A stretch of DNA of 64,000 bases from Tyto alba (GCF_018691265.1 NW_024881295.1:17903904-17967903), one strand, 5' to 3'. Positions 1-13,200 are shown, counted from the first letter of the stretch. Notes: generated from the letters alone by a model not told the origin. Numbers and translations: made by a program.

Positions 1-1154
1 TGCTGACTTTCCATCTAAGTGCCTTACCCACCACCAGGCCAGCTTGGCAGCCCATAAAACCCGAGAGCTCTTTTTGCGACTCTGATTTCTCCCATTTGGG
101 CGAGGGAGCAGAAGAAGCTCCAAAGTGTCCCTAGAGGTTGGAGTGCATTAGTATGGGTGGTGGCAATGGTACAAGAATACCGTGGGTGAGTGTGGATCCC
201 CCAAACTTACCCTGAGAGCAGCCAGTCTTATGGAAAACCCTGTCATCCATTCAAACCAGGGCAATGTGAGCATCCCCAGAGGGCTGAGCCAATGTCTCCC
301 TGGGATGGTGTTTCCCAAATCTTTTAAACTCACACCTCCTCTCACCTATTTTTTTTTGCTTCATCTGTGCTTTATGTGATCTCCTTAAGTGTTCACACCA
401 TGGCTAGGCTTTCAAGATCAGATTCCACGTTGTTTGAATACGCCCCTTAACATTACTGAATCAAGATAATTTAATTTTATTACTTAAACTTCATAGATTT
501 TTTGATTTTTGTAATGAAAGTTTAAAAATAATCTGTGAGAAAAGTGTAAGAAAACGTCTTAGAAGTATGATACAGTAATAAATTTGTATGTATAAAACTG
601 GAAAGATCATCTCTCTAAGGGGCTGTTCTGTTCTTGTTTAGACAGCATCTTTTGAGGAAGCCAGGTTTTCATTAAAAAAGAAGTATGATGTGGGGAGATT
701 AGCCCAGGTTAGTGGTGCTCAGGTGGGTGCCTGTTTGTTTAAGCATCTTTTTATGTTACGGCTCCTTGGAGAGGAAGAGGGGTCATATTTATGAATAAGA
801 ATACCTATTTGAGTGTAGTGCCCAGTGTGAGGAAAAATACTGTATGAAAGCTTTAAATCTGACTTCTCAGTAGGAGTTCTTTTTTTAATGGCTGGATGTC
901 ATCTCAGAGCTGAGGAAAGGACAAAGAAAATAGAAAAGAAAAAAAAAAAGAAACTGAGAAATTAGAGAGGGAAATTGTGTAGATGCAGGAGGAAGAAAAC
1001 ATGGGAAAAAAACAGAAAAGTATTTTAAAACGGAAAACAAAAAATGGAGGCAGAAAATGGGCAAAAGAGGAGAAGAGGAAGATCGGTTTCCCAGGATGAG
1101 GAGGGAGGTGGCCCATAACTTCATGAGGCCGCCCCATCACCATCAAATGTCTTA
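1..1154. other. Intergenic sequence, no gene seen
   Basis: I see no conserved coding segment, splice-site pair with a coherent frame, or RNA gene here. Positions about 915-1070 are strongly purine-rich with several A runs, which produce spurious open frames on the complementary strand. Confidence 0.5.
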
Positions 1155-2325
1155 GAGATTGGGGAGGTTCCTGGTGACTGGAAAAGGATAAGTGTCACAC
1201 TCATTGTTCAAGCAAGACAAGTAGGATGATCCAGGGATGGAGAGATCAGTCCCCTGACCTCCATCCCTGGGAAGGTTGCGAAGCAAATCTCAGCACATGA
1301 ATTATAAGGTGATTAGAAACAGCCAGCATGGACTTACCAAAGCCTGACCACATATGTGATCGCTGCCTGTGACAGAGCGAGTGGTTGCTGTGGATGCAGA
1401 GTGTGGTTGATGCTTTCCTTGACTGTAGTAAAGCTTTCAACATGGTCCTCTGTAGCAGCCTTGCAGCAAAAGTGGTGAGATGTAGCTTTGATAAGCAGAT
1501 GGTAAGTTGAATGGAAAATTGTCTGGGCCACTGTGCTGAAAGGAATAAGGTACCTGGTCCAAAATCAAGTTGCTGATCAGTTACGAGTGGCAGCGTGGTC
1601 CCTGCAGGAGGGCAGGGCTGCCATTCGGAGGGACCTGCACAGGCTGGAGAAATGGGCCATCAGGAACCACATGAAGTTCAACAAAAGCAAATTCAGGTCC
1701 CACACCTGGGCAGGGGTAACCCCGCGCACCAGCACAGTCTGGGGCCGAGTGACTGGGAAGCGGCTCTGCAGGAAAGGCCCTGGGGGTCTGGTGGACAAAC
1801 TAAACACGAGCCAGCATTGGGTCTTTGCAGCAAAGTTGGTCAAGAGACTCCCAGGCTGTGTTCGGAAGAGCCTTGCCTGCAGACATGATCCTTCTCCTCT
1901 GTACAATACCTGTGAGGCTACACCTGGGTCCTGTGTCCAGTTTTGGTCTCCCCATGGCAAGAAAAACAGATCCGTACCTAGCAAGTCCAGTGCAGGGCTA
2001 CCAAGATGGTTAGGGGGCTGGAGCACCCATGGCATAAGAAGAGGCTGAGGGAGCTGTGTCTGTGCAGCCTGGAGAAAAGAAGGCTCAGGGGTGACTTCAG
2101 TGCTGTCTCCTGGTTGGAGGATATAGATATGCCAGAGCCAGACTCTTCTTGGAGGTGCATGGTGACAGGATGAGAGGCAATGGACAAAGCTGTGACATAG
2201 GAAGTTCTGCTTCAATGTAAGAAAGAAATATACCACCATGCAGGTGGTGAGATACTGGAGCAGGTTGCCCAGAGATGTTGGAGACGCTCCATCCTCAGAG
2301 AAATTCAAGTTTGGGAGCCTGATTT
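1155..2325 (+). mobile_element. CR1 LINE fragment, 3' half of ORF2 to near the 3' end
   Basis: The plus strand reads as a decayed CR1 retrotransposon. Frame fragments recall the reverse-transcriptase palm and thumb region, for example DCSKAFN near 1,425 and RRDLHRLEKWAIRNHMKFNK near 1,630-1,690. The stretch after 2,240 (a motif meaning 'one tryptophan, then R-L-P-R' in the usual CR1 tail) matches the conserved end of CR1 ORF2. Frames are interrupted by several indels and stops, so it is not mobile. The 5' end of the element is missing, as is usual for 5'-truncated CR1 insertions, and the short terminal repeat tail is not recognisable. Long open frames on the opposite strand across 1,577-2,308 are shadows of this element. 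Confidence 0.85.
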
Positions 2326-4250
2326 AGTTGGACCTGTCCTTCTAGTTGGTAGGAGAAAAGAGGCATTTCAAAATGGAACTGGCAGGTGACAGGAAGACAA
2401 GAGGCAGAAAAAAGGCAAGTGTGAAATGAAGGAACAATAGAATATGGAAAGGGACAGAAAAAAGAAACAAACACACACAAAAAAGCATGGTGGAAAATGA
2501 CAGGAAGTAGCACAGATGCCAAAAATTTGACATAGTGACATTTCAGAGCAAGGAAGCAGGAGGAAAGTTCCCTGGAAATGACTGACAGCAAGTGAAGGGT
2601 CTCTTTTACTCTGCAGACCTTCATAAAAGGAAAATGAGGGCAGGAAAAGCAGCCTAAAGCAACACCTAGATTTGCAGATGCCAGAACGTGGATCAGGACA
2701 AACAGAAAATAAATCTAAATTATTTTGTCCTCTTCCTTCCTTCTGGAACCATAGCAACTTCTGTCAGCTGAAATGGCTCCCCAAGGGCCACTGACACAAA
2801 CAGCAAGCACCTCTGTGAGAGCACAACTAATGAAGCTGGGTTTCCCATTGAGTCATGTAATTCCTATTCCTCTCTCTTCCCATATGTTCCTTCTAATCCT
2901 GTCATACCTCCTAATGTCCCTCACAGCACCCTTCGCTCCCTCCTCTTTCCCGCTATTCTTCTAGCCTTTCTTTCCTTCTTTGCTGGGCTAGAAACTACAT
3001 CTGCTGGGGGTGGTTTGAGCTGGGCTGTACAGCCAATGTATCCATGGCTAGTGACTAAAAACAAAATGTAAGCCTTTCCCTCAGTGGTGGCACTCATTTG
3101 GATCTATCAGCAGCACTATCATTATGCCACCCAGCGACCCAGCCTCCAAAAACTGCAGCTACTTCATATCCTCTGCACCATCCTCCCCCAGGCAAACGTG
3201 GGTAAACTGATGAACCAGTTGACAAATGAGGAGGGAATAGCTGGTAAAGTGACAGCAAACATGGACAGAGCAAATTGGACAAGCTTTGTTTCCTTTGGAA
3301 ACCAGACTTAAACTCACTCTGCACTGAATGTGCTTCCTTCTCTCCGAGAAATTCTCATTTAGGCAGGGTCTGGTGGACCATGCAGGATTCCCAGTGCCCA
3401 TATCTGTGTTTTAACCGGGACATCACTCTGTTTCCCAACAAAGCCATGCAGCCCTCCAGATGTGTGCACAGCACCCGGTGCACAACCAAAGCCACCCCGT
3501 CCTGTTTGCAGGTCACACCTGCCCCCATTAACGTCCCCCTTACCAGAGGTGGGTTATACAGGTGCCATCCAGTAGCTGGCACTCTTCTTTCTGTACCTTG
3601 AAAGTAACAATCCTCAGAAGGTCTTGGCCTTTGCTTTCTTTTGAGGACCTAGGTGTCCGTTACTGTGCTTGGCAGATTTTTGGCCTCTGTGTTGACCCTC
3701 GTGCCCCAAAGTGTGTCATATGCATCTGAGTGCTGTTCTTGCCCAGAAAAAAAAGAATTCTGGATAACTAGAGAGTAAAATACTATTGTAAAATATTGGG
3801 CCTCCACACATGGTTAATAAATCATGTTTTATAGGGTGATTTTTACTGTATATTTGAAAAGCACCATATATTTATAATAGCAACGGTTCTGAGAAAGGTT
3901 AAACACATAACTGCTAAAGAAAATTTATTACAAACCTGATATTGCTGGAAGGGCAAGTGGTCCTTTCCAAGAAACCAAAAGCAAACTGAAGTCTTGAAAA
4001 ATGACAGGCAGAAGCAGGGCTCTCACAGCTTTGTCCCTGGGTGGCACGAATAAATTTGAAGAGAAACAGAATTACAGTTTCTGACGCCGATGCACAACAG
4101 CAGGCTGGGCTGGTCAGTTCTTAGACCATCACAGCAGTGGTAGCAGCTCTGTCTAAATACGCCTATACTGAACTTTTCAGCTAAATGAGAAGATGGAAGA
4201 CTGAGTTGCCACTACTTTGGCAGGCCCCTTTTTTGCACGTCTCAGAATTA
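2326..4250. other. Intergenic sequence, no gene recognised
   Basis: Short open frames occur on both strands (for example plus-strand 3,275-3,601), but none shows a family motif, codon structure or splice context that I can support. The right part abuts the integrase relic and could contain further unrecognisable parts of that element. Confidence 0.4.
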
Positions 4251-4254
4251 TGGT

Positions 4255-4795
4255 TCCATTAGGTTTGAAAAAAATGTAACCAAGGCTTCAAACAAAATGT
4301 TCAAACACCTCATTCGCTTTGCTACCAATAATGACATCAAAGCTGATGCTGTAAAGCAATTTAACAGCACTTTGAAATCTAGGATGCAGAGGTGTTTTGC
4401 AACTCACAATACTTCTTACTACATGGACGTGTTAGCAGTGTTTACATACCAGAGCTTACTCCAGCTCTCACAGAAATGTGTACAGCAGACTCGAGGATGC
4501 AACTACCTTGTACTCCCTGAAGGCCTGGGAAACTTTGTGGGAAGCTGTGGGTTTCTCTTTTTTTTTTTTAAAAAAAAGAGGTGCTCTGACTTTTTAGGAA
4601 AAGGGATCATCTGAAAGCATCTAAATGCAAAGGAACCATCGAGTAAATTTATGGACAGTTGTTCACTGATGACATTTTCACAGTGACTGAAAGAATGAAC
4701 CTGTCAGAGAACCACTTACCAAACAGAAGACTACAAAGGTGGGGTGACTCGTGGTTATTTTTACCCTGAAGAAGTACAAAGCACTCATGCCAAAC
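4255..4795 (+). pseudogene. Relic of a Polinton/adintovirus-type retroviral-like integrase
   Basis: Read on the plus strand, conserved pieces of a DDE integrase (rve-type) C-terminal half appear in order. At 4,300-4,450 the frame gives IRFATNNDIKADAVKQF, then STLKSRMQR and YYMDVLAVFTYQ, which resemble the region around the catalytic Glu in integrases of Maverick/Polinton elements and adintoviruses. Near 4,525-4,545 another frame gives AWETLW. At about 4,613-4,700 a third frame gives ISK-like, a stop, then FTDDIFTVTERM. Near 4,730-4,790 DYKGGVTRG and GYFYPEEVQ close the C-terminal domain. The expected catalytic Glu position reads Lys (DAVKQF), and at least three frame changes and a stop are present, so the copy is dead. 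The first two catalytic Asp residues are not visible. The family assignment is by motif recognition only. A related transposon-derived integrase, such as a KRBA2-like lineage, is an alternative. Confidence 0.6.
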
Positions 4796-4961
4796 AACAC
4801 GTTTGATGGACTGAAACAGCTGTACCTCTAGAAACAGAAAGGGGAGAAGGCAGTGATTATTGCTGAGTTGACTGGAATGGCTTCCTAATTCCCAAACGTG
4901 GGAGTGTGTTTCCCATGTCTGCAACACTCGGATGCAATGCTTTCCAGAAAGAACATGTAAC

Positions 4962-5102
4962 ATGGAGGTTTCCAACACTCTTCCCAGCAAAGTCAGCACT
5001 TGGGTATTCCAACAAAATGCCAAATCTGCTTTTCCAGTACAGTTAGTTACACCCTTGGATCTCTTAGGAAGCAAGTCTAGTGGAAACACACCAGTCCTAT
5101 GA
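4962..5102 (+). pseudogene. Relic of a second Polinton/adintovirus-type protein, N-terminal segment
   Basis: A 46-codon plus-strand frame, starting at an ATG and ending in TGA, contains NTLPSKVSTWVF and FPVQLVTPLDLLG. The arrangement 'LPS, short loop, F-V-L, P-L-L-G' is typical of the N-terminus of an uncharacterised protein commonly found in Polinton-like elements. It lies 170 bases downstream of the integrase C-terminal motif and on the same strand, so the two pieces support each other. Beyond 5,102 the frame is broken and the rest of the protein is not recognisable. The function of the ancestral protein is not known to me. Confidence 0.5.
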
Positions 5103-7117
5103 CCGGAAAACACAGTTTTTCAAAACCTCTTATATGGGTATGAAATAGTCATGCCTTTTGTTTAGTCCTCCAGGGATTACTTCTCCAGCATTTAACATGC
5201 CAGTCCATAACTTCTGAGCGCATCATCTGATGGATGATGTGCTTGGAGAGAAACTAACCTGAAAGCTTTGGATAGCACTTGAGCATTTTTCATCACGTGT
5301 CATCCAATGGACACCACTGCATCACAAAATCTTTTATATTCCTTTTTTCTGCAGATGTTTCCAATGGATTCAACTTTTTGAATCCATAAACAGGTACTGC
5401 AGAATACCAATGTCTGAGGGGGCCATCTGCACTGCTGTTGTTTTGCACACTTATCCAGGACAAAAAAGCCAACAAATTTGTTACTACTGCTTATGACTAT
5501 TCACATTATATTCCCGTGAGTAAAAATGCTACTAGCACCACTTCACTGCCATAATTTCAGATCAGAACCAAAATATTTCATTTTTATTTTGGCAATGTGA
5601 CAATTGAACTGTGTCCCCCACAAAACTCTGCAGAAATTTAAAAGAAAACCTCAGGCCAACAATTATTGTGATGGGGAAAATTATGATGATCCTAACCAAT
5701 TGTGTAGCATTGATGGGATATTCCTCCTTCATATATGGGATTTTCTGTGATCTATGGAGGCAGGGCTACTGTCCTTTGAAAAGCTGCAGTTTGGGGAGGA
5801 GAGGTAAAGACTACTAAATGCTGTATTAAAATAGCTATATAAAACTTTTTGATAGGTATTGTAGGTTACATCTTCAAAACTGTTTTCAGTAATGGGGTGA
5901 AGATGCTATATGAAGGATTTCAATAAGTCCTATAAGAAATGCATCTTACCACAATACACAGGCTACTTCTAAGTATCTCAGAAGAAAAGCTGTGAAAATC
6001 TAGTCTGCCATAGGTGAAAAATTTAGAAGAAACTGGAAAGAAAGACAAAGAGCTCTCCTGAGGGTGAAAGAGATGGTTAAAGATGTCTTTTCTCACTGTC
6101 AGTCTAAAGAGTGTACTAAATCTAAAGCAGGTCTGTTCCACATAACTCCCATACAGAACAAGAGAGAGAGAAATACCTATGCATTGAGGTACCAGTAATC
6201 AAAGAGATAGCAAAATTTAACTTTAGTCCAGTATACCTCCCATTATTTTACCAGCTGTTTTAAGAGAATACCTTTTATTACTCATGTTTTTTTAGGAGGG
6301 TCTTTCTTTTTTTTTAGCAGCCTTGTCAAATGCATGTTTTCTTTTAAGATGCTGAAGGCTGTTTTTGAAATGGCTGCTACTAAATTGTCTAAGGCAGAAC
6401 AGAATATAGCTTTCTTCTATTGGGGGGGGTGAGCAGCTTTAAGAGGGTCATATTTCTCTTAATGCAGCTGGACAGGCTTTCTTTCAGCAGGAGCAGACTT
6501 TAAAAAGTGTTTGTTGCTATATCATCTCATTTTATACCCAGAGATTGCTTTTCAGAAAATATAAACCAGTAGGCAATATAGAAGGAAAAGTGTAAAACTC
6601 TGGGGTGTAAAAGCATTTAACAGCAATACTGGATATTTGCTAGGTTTCCCATTAGCATCCTCAAAAGCTTCTAGAAGGAACAGAATGATGCAGGTTGTAT
6701 TCCCATGAACAGTGACTATTCTAGTCCAAAAAATGTTTTATCAAGGGAACAAGTATGATACAGACTGCAGAGGTGCACACATCTAGTAAAGGCTGTGGTG
6801 TGTTTCCAAGCAATGTTATCAGTGCATTGTAAAATGAGATCTCAAGATCTGCAAAAAACAGAAAGGAGTTCATCAGGATCTTCCACAACAGCTGGGTTAG
6901 AAGCTTTATCCTTTGTCCACATTTTCCTCTCAGATGGGAAGCAATGGGGCTGTTTGTCACTCAGCAGGCTCCATCCCTATTGCGCAGCTCCATAAATGCA
7001 CTTAATCACACATATGGAAACCAACAGCAAACTCATTTTCTTGTCGTTGATCTGTGCACTACATGAGACAACACACCGCTTCTAAAAGAGAGGTGTTTTC
7101 TTTTTTTTTCCCCTCCA
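5103..7117. other. Intergenic sequence, no gene recognised
   Basis: I could not recognise capsid, ATPase or polymerase relics that would extend the neighbouring virus-like element. A G-run lies at 6,421-6,428. No host gene is supported. Confidence 0.4.
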
Positions 7118-7748
7118 ACTGGAGGCCAGTCTCTAGCAGCAGACCCCAGGGGTTGACAGTGGGACCAATACTTCTTAACGTCTTCATCAATGGCCTGGAC
7201 AAGGAAGTTGAGTGTGCCCTCAGGTGACCCAAAATTAAGAAGAGTGGTTAATATGTCAGAGGCTTGTGCTACCACCCCGAGGGACCTCAAAAGGCTGGAG
7301 AAAGGGGCTGACAGGAACCTTGTAAAGTTCAACAAGGGGAAGTTCAAAGCCCAGCACCGGAGGAAGAACAACCCCATGTACCAGTACAGCCCGGAGAAGA
7401 GAAGACTCAGTGGGATCTTATCCGTGTATATAAATACCTGATAGGAGGGCGTATAGAAGACAGAGCCAGGCACTTCTCAGTGGTGCCCACGGGAAGGATA
7501 AGAAGCAATGAGTACAAACTGAAATACAGAAAATTCCAGTTAAACATAAGAAAAAGCTTTTTTTACTGTGAGAGTGGTCAGACACTGGAACAGGCTGCCC
7601 AGAGGAGTTGTGGACTCTCCATCCTTGGAGTTATTCAAAACCTGACTAGACACAGCCCTTGGCAACCCGCTCGAAGTGACCCTGCTCTGAGCAGTCGTTG
7701 GACTGGAGACCTCCAGAGGTGCCTCCACACCTCAGCGATTCTTCAGTT
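7118..7748 (+). mobile_element. CR1 LINE fragment, 3' end
   Basis: This is a cleaner CR1 copy than the one at 1.2 kb. It begins in the 'valuable template' part of the reverse transcriptase (around 7,118-7,200) and continues through the conserved thumb motif at 7,280-7,340 (RDLKRLEKGADRNLVKFNKG) to the 3' end at about 7,740. The final part contains the typical sequence for 'tryptophan-N-R-L-P' and 'P-S-L', here read as TLEQAAQRSCGLSIL in the available frame. It is 5' truncated and carries internal deletions, including loss of most of the segment between 7,230 and 7,270 of the consensus order. Confidence 0.85.
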
Positions 7749-8868
7749 CTGGGCTGACACTGGTCAGCCGGGCCCTGGGCAGCCAGATGCACCAGGCTCG
7801 CTCTCAGGGCATTTTCTCTCTAAGGCACTCGTGGACATCGGCCTTTTTAGAGCATTCATGGGACAGATGCTTGCCCAGGGCTGAAGCCCAACGTTAGCCC
7901 GGGAACATCAAGGAAACCTTGGGTAGGTCTTTGATGCACCTAGTTTTGCTCATCTTAATTTTACCTTCAAGATGAGTCAGAGCTGGAAGTTTTGCTGAAT
8001 TCTAGATTAGGATGCCTCTGAAGACCAAAACTCTGAATGCTTTACGATTTTATTCTGTTGGCCAGCAGAGGGAGGAAATAGAGAGAAAATGGAGTAATTC
8101 TTGATTCTCAGAGGCTGAACAGCAATTCTCTTTCATATTGGCAGCAGGACTTCACAGCCCCGGGGCCAAACTTGCTCTGTCAGAGCTATTGTAATGGATA
8201 AAACCACATGAGATTCAGTTATTCTTTCAGATACTGTAACCACACTGAACATCCTGCTATGTGGCTAATATCAAGGGCTGAATCCAGCTGTGATCCATCC
8301 TGATAGCTGACATATCACTGTGGACAACTGGACTCAGCACAGCTTTCCACACACCTAGAACTGCATTCAATGCATTAAAGTCTGCGTCTCACTTAAACAT
8401 TTTTTCCCCCAGCAAGACTGTAAAGTGATTGAATGACACCACTCCAGGGTCTAATTTCACAAGGATGTTCTCTGATACAAAGTGAGGCAAAAGCACTCTC
8501 AGGTGTTTACTTCCAGCATCCACCCCTGAACTGCATCCTGGACTGGAAGGGGACAGAGAAGAAGACCAGTCCCCCCCACCTCCCCCACCTACCTGTTGCT
8601 TCCAACATTTCACTGCTGAGAGAAAGAGTACTTTTCCCTTCTGATGACCTATCACTAGGCAATGTAAGGACTTGCTGAGTGTTTTGCTTATGTGTAATCC
8701 TGAAACAAGTTAACCTCACAAAATCTAAGGTTGCAGGGCCTGCCCCAGCATAATGCTACCACTTCTAACAGAGTTGCATTTATATGCTGCTTTTTTATAT
8801 AGCAACAGATCATAACTGACAAATTTAATGCTGAAGGTTATCAATCGAGAAATATAGGACAGTAAGTT

Positions 8869-8898
8869 ATAGTTTGATCTAAAATTAGATCAAACTAT
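8869..8898. repeat. Perfect 14-bp inverted repeat with a 2-base centre
   Basis: The arms read ATAGTTTGATCTAA and its exact reverse complement, separated by AA. It can form a short hairpin or cruciform. No transposon terminal repeat or target duplication was seen around it. Confidence 0.8.
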
Positions 8899-10201
8899 CA
8901 TCTGCATCCCATTTCAAATATGGTTATTCACTTGCCTCTGGCCTGAGTAAGCCCCAAGGTGAACAGGATCCAGGTTGCACTGCTGCACCAATGCTGTTCT
9001 GTCATTAAACTGTGAGCTGCACCAGGCGTCATCATTAGTCCGTCCTCTTCTCCAGAACTTCATGTTGGCAGTTTTAATAGAGTTCCGTGCTCAAAATAGT
9101 ATTTCCAGGAGTGCATAAATGGTGTCGAGTCCCAAGTGCAATTTTCAGAGCTGAATGTACGGCACATAAAAGACAGTCAATCAACCCTTGGTGACACAGA
9201 GTCTTCTGCATATAATTGCCTCATAAACAGCCCTTTGGAAAAATTTTGCTCAGGCTTGAGCCTGACTTTTGATTGAGATGCCTGCAAAACCTCTGTCTGA
9301 GATTTGTAACTTGCTATGCACACTCAGTTACTCTACATAACCTTTTCTAGACTGTGAAAAATGCACACCCTTTGCAAGTCTTTCAATAGAAAAATGGGAA
9401 AGAAAAACATGACGGAGATTCTCTCTCCTTGTTTTGTTATTTTAATGTGTCGAATTCCTCCCGGCTAAATTTGATGGCAAATGAAGAAACATGTTGTGTA
9501 CAGTTAAAAACTGCAATGCAATCAAGGATGGAGCATATTCTTCTCAAAGATTAATACAAACCTTAAATTAATGCAGGAACATGTCCACGTGGTGGCAGCA
9601 GAGGAGGAAAGTGAGGAAATACCTACAGGCAGCCCAAAGATAAAAACATCAGTGACCTGAGCTGAAGCATTTCTTAGTTAAGTGTACGCTTAAATACATG
9701 CATCTTCAAAATTACGGTTGTGACCCAAGGTGCTGAGCATCTGTGACTACCCAAATCCAGCCCAAGGACTGAAGTCTACACACCATCACAACGACAAGCA
9801 TGCTGTCACCTGGCCCTATCTGGGAGTGAAGCTGCTCTAAAGAGGGAAAGCAGGTGCCTAAGGCTACAGCACGTCATCCCACCACCATAAAGACACATTT
9901 TCCTTCCCGTGCCTCACAGTTTCTCTCAACACCCAGCAGCACCTAGAAGCGAGGGAGCAGGTAACTGCAAACAGAGCAGCAAAAGCAGGTGGAGGGATGC
10001 AAGAACTGGCAGGGTTTCCCTCCGTAGCCCAGAGGTACAGGCACAGTGTGGTGGGCAGCCTGCCACACACGTTAGCAATGTGGCATCCACCCGTAAGGAG
10101 TCTCTTACTACTGCTTGTAACTCTGGGAAATAAAACTGTCATCTTTAAGGAAACCCGCAGATCACTTGCTTTTGGTCAAGCAGGATGGAAGAGCTGAGGG
10201 G

Positions 10202-10222
10202 AAAAAAAAAAAAAAAAAAAAA
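10202..10222. repeat. Poly-A tract, 21 bases
   Basis: An uninterrupted run of 21 A residues. No retroposed sequence is recognisable upstream, so I treat it as a simple repeat. Confidence 0.9.
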
Positions 10223-13200
10223 GAGTGTGAGGACCTGCTTGGATTCCCAGCGTCGTGTGGGAACCACAGGACAAGGGTGGTCTGTGCTGAACGCAAACTG
10301 TACAGCGTTCTTCACACAACAGGCTGGCCCGACAGCTATTCCCCAGCTCCTTGTCATGTGCCTGCACACACTCATCTTCTCTCTCCCAGGAAGACTGTTT
10401 CAGCTGTCACAGGTCAAAAATAAAGAAAAATGAGCTTAATAAAAACAGAGACAGACAAAAAGAACCCTCAAGCAGCTAAATCATGGTTTTCTACTCTGAG
10501 AAATACCTGATAAAATTAAATCTGCTGCATCTTTTAAAAAGTCAGCTCTGCTTTGCCTTTTTCAAGCCAGGTGGGTGCATCCTTTCTTCTGCCCTACCAC
10601 TCTGAAAGGCTCCAATGGCTGAACAAGGCACCCACCAGTCCCCAGACTCCTAGCTGGTATTGGACTGTGCTGGTATTTCCAGTCACATCACCTCTGAGCA
10701 GATCTCCCAGGGAGCTACAAGGGAGGAGTAGGCTACAGCACATGCTTTTGCTAAATTTAGTGCTTTGGTGAAAAAAATGTACTGAATTCCAGCTGAGCTA
10801 GAGAAGAGAATGGTAGAGTAAGGTGCTCCTCTGGCTTTTCACAGGAACTATATTTCCTGAGAAACTGCAGGGAGAGGAGAGGGACAATTACTAAGCAATT
10901 GAAGTCAAATTTCCCCCATTGAAGTGCTTTAAATTCCTGATCAGAAAATGAGAATAGCTCCCTCTCAGCTGGTTTCATTACCAGATATCAGAAGCAGTGC
11001 TGTGCTCACAGCAGCGTAAGCTCCTTTCAGACCCATGCAATGCCAACAGTAGACCAACAACAAAGGAAAGGCCCTGGCACCAGTTTCCTGAGGACTTCCA
11101 GTTCCTCGGGAAGTGGTGTCTGTCAGTGGTACCTTCATGTACAATGGGGAATATGCCCCAGGGACACACGACAGCAGAAATATAGTTCTCCATAAGGGTT
11201 GGGGCCAAGTGCTGACACGAGTGTTTAAAGTAGCTCTGTATCACAAAGACCCAAAACCCAGTTTGAGCATGATCTGCAGTTGCCATTAACGAGGATTCCT
11301 CTCCATGATCAGGGCAAGAAAGGGAGGGAATAGCAGTGGTGAGGGACCTTGAGACACCTACTGTTGACTGTCTTCACTGATGATCAACTGCAAGTCTTCA
11401 GGACCTAGTTCTACTCTCCAATCTACTTCTAGGGCTAAAGACCTCTCGTTCCATATAAAACTTCTGTGCCCTCCCCTTCTGGAGCCTGCTCTCTTGCTTG
11501 CAACTCTAAACACGGAGACTGTCATGATTTTAGAGCATGGTGTGCTCCTGCTGTCATGCCTACATGTACAAGTCCCCACTCTCTGCCTACGGCACATGCT
11601 CCTTGTGCCTCTTCTTTGGGATTATTCACCATATCTTATGGTGTCCCAGGTCTCCTGTCCCACTCTAAGTACTAAATCTCATATACAGATGCAAGTAAAA
11701 TGCAGTTTAGACTTCATGCATGAAACATTTATCTGAAAACAGTGGAAAGCAGCACATCACTTGTCAGGAGCCTGCCGTTACAATTTACCATAGTGAGCAG
11801 ACACCTACTCATAACACACTGATTTCCTGTAGGAAATTCAAAGTGCTTAAATCTAACACAACCCCACCTTGCTGATCAGAGGCAGCAAAGTCCCATCTAA
11901 ACTGCCACAGACCGAATCTCCCTTGTACATCAATGGGGATGATATAGGGTGATAGCATTTCTGCAAGACGCCCTAGACAAGGGGCAAGGGACCTGGAGCT
12001 TCAGACCGTGTTTTGGAACCACATGGGAGAAGGACAAGAAGTCTGGACATAGCTTAGTACAGCACAAGTCAGTTAACAACCATATCCCTAAGTGCTGTCA
12101 ATTTTAAATGTATTTTGAACAGAAGAGAAGCCAGTTCCTCCCAGCTCTGCCAAACCCTCAGCTGATTTCCATCTTATATAATCACCTTTGCCAATAGATT
12201 GGTTAGAAGTTAGTATTTACTAAGCCAGAGGCCACTATTCTCTCAAAAATCACACACTGAAACTATTTATGCTACCCTTGACACACATTAATTTCAGGAC
12301 CTGCTAGTCAGCAAAAGATTTTTGTTGCTTTTTTTTTTACAGAAATATGGCATGTAATAGGTCCATTCAGGACTCGCAGCCAAGCAACTGTGAGTTCTTC
12401 TTGAGCAGGCAGGCCCAGCTAATTTCAAAATTGATTGCTCTACAAAGGAAGGATAGCACTTTCCAGATCACAGAAATGGTTTACTGGCCCAAGTCTCATA
12501 TAAAATAGTCTCTTGGTGAAGAACTAAACAGTTTTAAAAGGTGTCAGAGAAGCCATTAGGCAATAAAAATTCACAGAGCAATTTTGTCAGAGAAAAAGCG
12601 TAAATAAAAAGTGCATCGTTTCTCTCCCAGACTTTTTTGCAAGTCAGCTGCATTCAAAGAGATGTGCCTAGCTAGAGCTGAGCTAAAGGCAATTAAAAAG
12701 CATTGGCTGTCTTGTGTCAACTTTCAGCTTGTACTCCTGCACTTTAATCAGAAAAGCAGCAATTATATAAACAGTGTCACTAAATGAAGGGAGAGCAGAG
12801 AGTACAGCAAGCATAGATCAAATCCTGTACGTATCTTGAGAAGAAAAATAGCAACTGATCCTTATTTGTGTGGGAGTGCATTCATTCTGTATCCAAAGAA
12901 AACATACACACAAAAAATTGGCTCTTGCAAGGAAATGGAGATGCTAAAACACAGCTTCAAGGCAGTTTAGGCTATTTTGCTTCAAGGATATACTGATCTG
13001 CTTTTTAGTTTATAAGTTATAGTTATATCAAATGTTACAGATTCTTCTTTCAGCTAATATACAAATGCAACAGGCCACTTAGGGCATTTAAAGGGAGAAA
13101 TCTGATCCCCAACATCAAGCATGAGCTATTCTGGGGGAAAAAGTAATCAAAACTTTCTTTTGTTTCTGTTTTTTTTTCTTAAAAAAATCCAAGCAAACCG

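Noticed and set aside
1577..2308. Minus-strand open frame of 243 codons
   Set aside because: It is the reverse strand of a CR1 element.
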